Source: Bacillus pseudomycoides (GTDB lineage Bacteria; Bacillota; Bacilli; Bacillales; Bacillaceae_G). Taken from it: a DNA stretch of 64,000 nt. The notes beneath the pieces were generated by a model. The model was not told the origin of the DNA and ran no database searches. It saw nothing but the letters and a program-made list of their open reading frames with translations. Position numbers and translations under genes: made by a program. Numbering within the stretch: position 1 is the first letter of the stretch; each line of letters starts with the position of its first letter. Positions 62,783 through 64,000 of this stretch are shown here, piece after piece. The stretch covers positions 4,650,001-4,714,000 of the forward strand of contig NZ_CP064266.1 in assembly GCF_022811845.1 (NCBI RefSeq), in the 5' to 3' direction.

Positions 62783-63150
62783 GTAAGCGTCAAATATTCC
62801 CCACCTGCCATTTGTAAATAACCCATGAGATAATCTCCTTACATACTACATGTGGAGTTTTTTTTATGGAAAAACACCTTTTAAATAAAGAATGGGAGGC
62901 TTATATTCAAGACTATAAAAACAGTGGATTATCAAAAGTTGCTTGGTGTCAAAAACAGAACCTACCGGCTCATCGGCTTTACTATTGGTTGAAAAAATTA
63001 TTACCTCAAACTGAAGATCAGAATAAAAATGAGTGTGTGGATTGGATTTCTATGAATGTCCCTGTCGTAGAAGAAAAAATACGTGCCACCATTCGAATTC
63101 ACATGAAGGAAGCAACCATTGAACTAAAAGAACTACCTAGAGGTGAATAG
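62783..63150 (+). mobile_element. IS66-type insertion sequence, 3' truncated
   Basis: The left end GTAAGCGTCAAATATTCCCC at 62783 matches the GTAAGCG start of IS66-family terminal repeats. An intact tnpA follows, but no tnpB, tnpC or right terminal repeat is found before the window ends. Only the left ~370 bp remain. Confidence 0.75.
62866..63150 (+). CDS. tnpA: IS66 family accessory protein TnpA
   Basis: A 94-residue TnpA/OrfA-type protein with a helix-turn-helix region (WEAYIQDYKNSGLSKVAWCQ, then LPAHRLYYWLKKL). In complete IS66 elements it is followed by tnpB and the DDE transposase tnpC, both missing, so it cannot transpose on its own. Confidence 0.85.
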   Translation: MEKHLLNKEWEAYIQDYKNSGLSKVAWCQKQNLPAHRLYYWLKKLLPQTEDQNKNECVDWISMNVPVVEEKIRATIRIHMKEATIELKELPRGE

Positions 63151-63224
63151 TCATTTATAGTGTATTCTTCTATGTTTAGAAATTCTAATAACCTATAACC
63201 ATTAGAATTAATCACAATACTCAT
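63151..63224 (-). pseudogene. 5' end of an unidentified gene cut by the IS66 fragment
   Basis: AAGGAGGGTAAC lies 8 bases before an ATG at 63224 on the minus strand, which opens SIVINSNGYRLLEFLNIEEY and then runs into the tnpA coding DNA at about 63150, where it stops shortly after. A good start signal without a gene body suggests truncation. Confidence 0.45.
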
Positions 63225-63239
63225 ATATTGTTACCCTCC

Positions 63240-63533
63240 TTTTTAACATAAATTTGTTATAGGTATTAAAATGTTTGGAACCTTTTATTCAATTTTTCAA
63301 TTGCTTGATGCATTGGATTTTTATATTCAGTGTATATTGTGTGGTTTTTAAGTATAGTACGAGGAGCTTCTTATAGGCTGCACAATGCGTGATTTAGAAA
63401 TGCTAAATTCGTAGATTAAGTAGGTTTAATTGTGTCATTTGCTGTGGCTTTAAAATAAAGTCGTACTGTTTATAAAAAAGATGTACCGTTTTTATATTAT
63501 CAATACCTAAAACGTAAAAAGTCATAAAAAATA
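63240..63533. other. AT-rich non-coding stretch
   Basis: No open frame of note on either strand and no repeat I can match elsewhere in the window; probably decayed DNA beside the IS fragment. Confidence 0.5.
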
Positions 63534-63575
63534 AAGGGTGATACATATTAGTCATGTATAATATATATCACCCTT
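63534..63575 (-). terminator. Long hairpin terminator after the GNAT gene
   Basis: AAGGGTGATACATATTA / TAATATATATCACCCTT, 17 bp stem with one mismatch, 8-base loop. Confidence 0.75.
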
Positions 63576-63626
63576 GTAATTCTTGTTCAACAATCGCGCC
63601 CTTTTCTAGAACAACAACATTTTCAT

Positions 63627-64000
63627 TTAATGATTTTTCATCCACTCTGATTTATTCAATATATAGTGATTGTATAATTCATTTTCTATCGTCTGTTGAC
63701 TCAGATAAGTAAATCCGCATTTTTCAATAACTTTATTTGATGAAACGTTGTTAATTAAAGCTACTGCGTTAATGACATCTAAATTTGTATTTGTAAACAA
63801 ATAGTTAATCAATCCTTTAGACGCTTTAGTAGCGTATCCTTTCTTTTGAAATTCACTTGAAATGGCATACATAATTTCTCTATTCGGTGAAGGGAGCTCA
63901 TCTTTAATGCCTGTACAGCACCAACCAATAAATTCATCTGTTTCCTTAATAAATACCCCTAGTTTTAAAAAATGACCATCTATGTTTGATGTATTTACAG
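63627..64000 (-). CDS. GNAT acetyltransferase (RimJ-like), partial
   Basis: The frame is open to the end of the window, so the start lies beyond it. About 124 residues are seen, with WCCTGIKDELPSPNREIMYA, the acetyl-CoA loop EFQKKGYATKASKGL and the late NVSSNKVIEKCGFTY motif of RimI/RimJ-type acetyltransferases that modify small molecules or protein N-termini. Substrate unknown. Confidence 0.85.
   Translation of the reverse strand, partial: VNTSNIDGHFLKLGVFIKETDEFIGWCCTGIKDELPSPNREIMYAISSEFQKKGYATKASKGLINYLFTNTNLDVINAVALINNVSSNKVIEKCGFTYLSQQTIENELYNHYILNKSEWMKNH

Noticed and set aside
62707..62826. 37-codon minus-strand frame with AAGGAG before it, starting MGYLQMAGGEYL
   Set aside because: Spans the IS66 left end and a terminator hairpin, so it is more likely an accident of the junction than a gene.

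Overview
The window looks like a chromosomal segment from a member of the Bacillus cereus group. Evidence: AT-rich coding, strong AGGAGG-type ribosome binding sites, TTG/GTG starts, minor small acid-soluble spore protein genes (sspN, sspO, sspP, tlp), a 430-residue SleL-type cortex-lytic enzyme, and at least eight full or decayed copies of a TTTAT-bounded ~155 bp repeat matching what I know of bcr1, a repeat restricted to this group. Several proteins differ noticeably from the B. anthracis/B. cereus versions I remember, so the species cannot be fixed from sequence alone. I saw no rRNA, tRNA or CRISPR array.

Layout. 1-5.5 kb: acetate permease, Nudix hydrolase, a deletion scar joining two 5'-truncated genes (ASCH and ScdA/RIC), benzil reductase-like SDR, acetyltransferase, ArgH-like lyase. 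5.5-12.4 kb: beta-lactamase-like serine hydrolase, nucleoside hydrolase, yhdT-panF pantothenate uptake pair, aldehyde dehydrogenase, FabG-like reductase. 12.4-20 kb: YfhD-like peptide, squalene-hopene/sporulenol-type cyclase, YuiD, RarD, DUF1294, an APC permease and BrnQ. 20-26.2 kb: the most unusual locus, a 1120-residue tubulin/FtsZ-like GTPase and a membrane-anchored von Willebrand A protein on one strand, separated by three tandem 159 bp hairpin-forming repeats and followed by a 47-codon ORF. 26.5-34.2 kb: small proteins, a methyltransferase and three tandem OppA-like lipoprotein genes. 34.5-37.2 kb: an ECF sigma / membrane anti-sigma-like / LytR-CpsA-Psr operon with its own ECF-type promoter.

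37.6-62.4 kb keeps an order known from Bacillus subtilis: parC, parE, yneT, plsY, yneR, yneP, tlp, yneN-like, citB (acnA), sspO, sspP, cotM-like. Extra genes are inserted: htrA, a response regulator, nrdDG, sleL, sspN, an FbpB-like gene, a DnaQ-like exonuclease, three small membrane-protein genes, a decayed glycosyltransferase-LysM-transglycosylase gene and a polysaccharide deacetylase. 62.4-64 kb is a decaying edge with an MFS remnant, a truncated IS66-type element, a cut gene start and a GNAT gene running off the window.

Two genes (55.3 kb and 60.1 kb) are each broken by one missing A in a homopolymer; either recent pseudogenes or sequencing errors. Themes of the region are envelope maintenance, nutrient uptake and spore formation.
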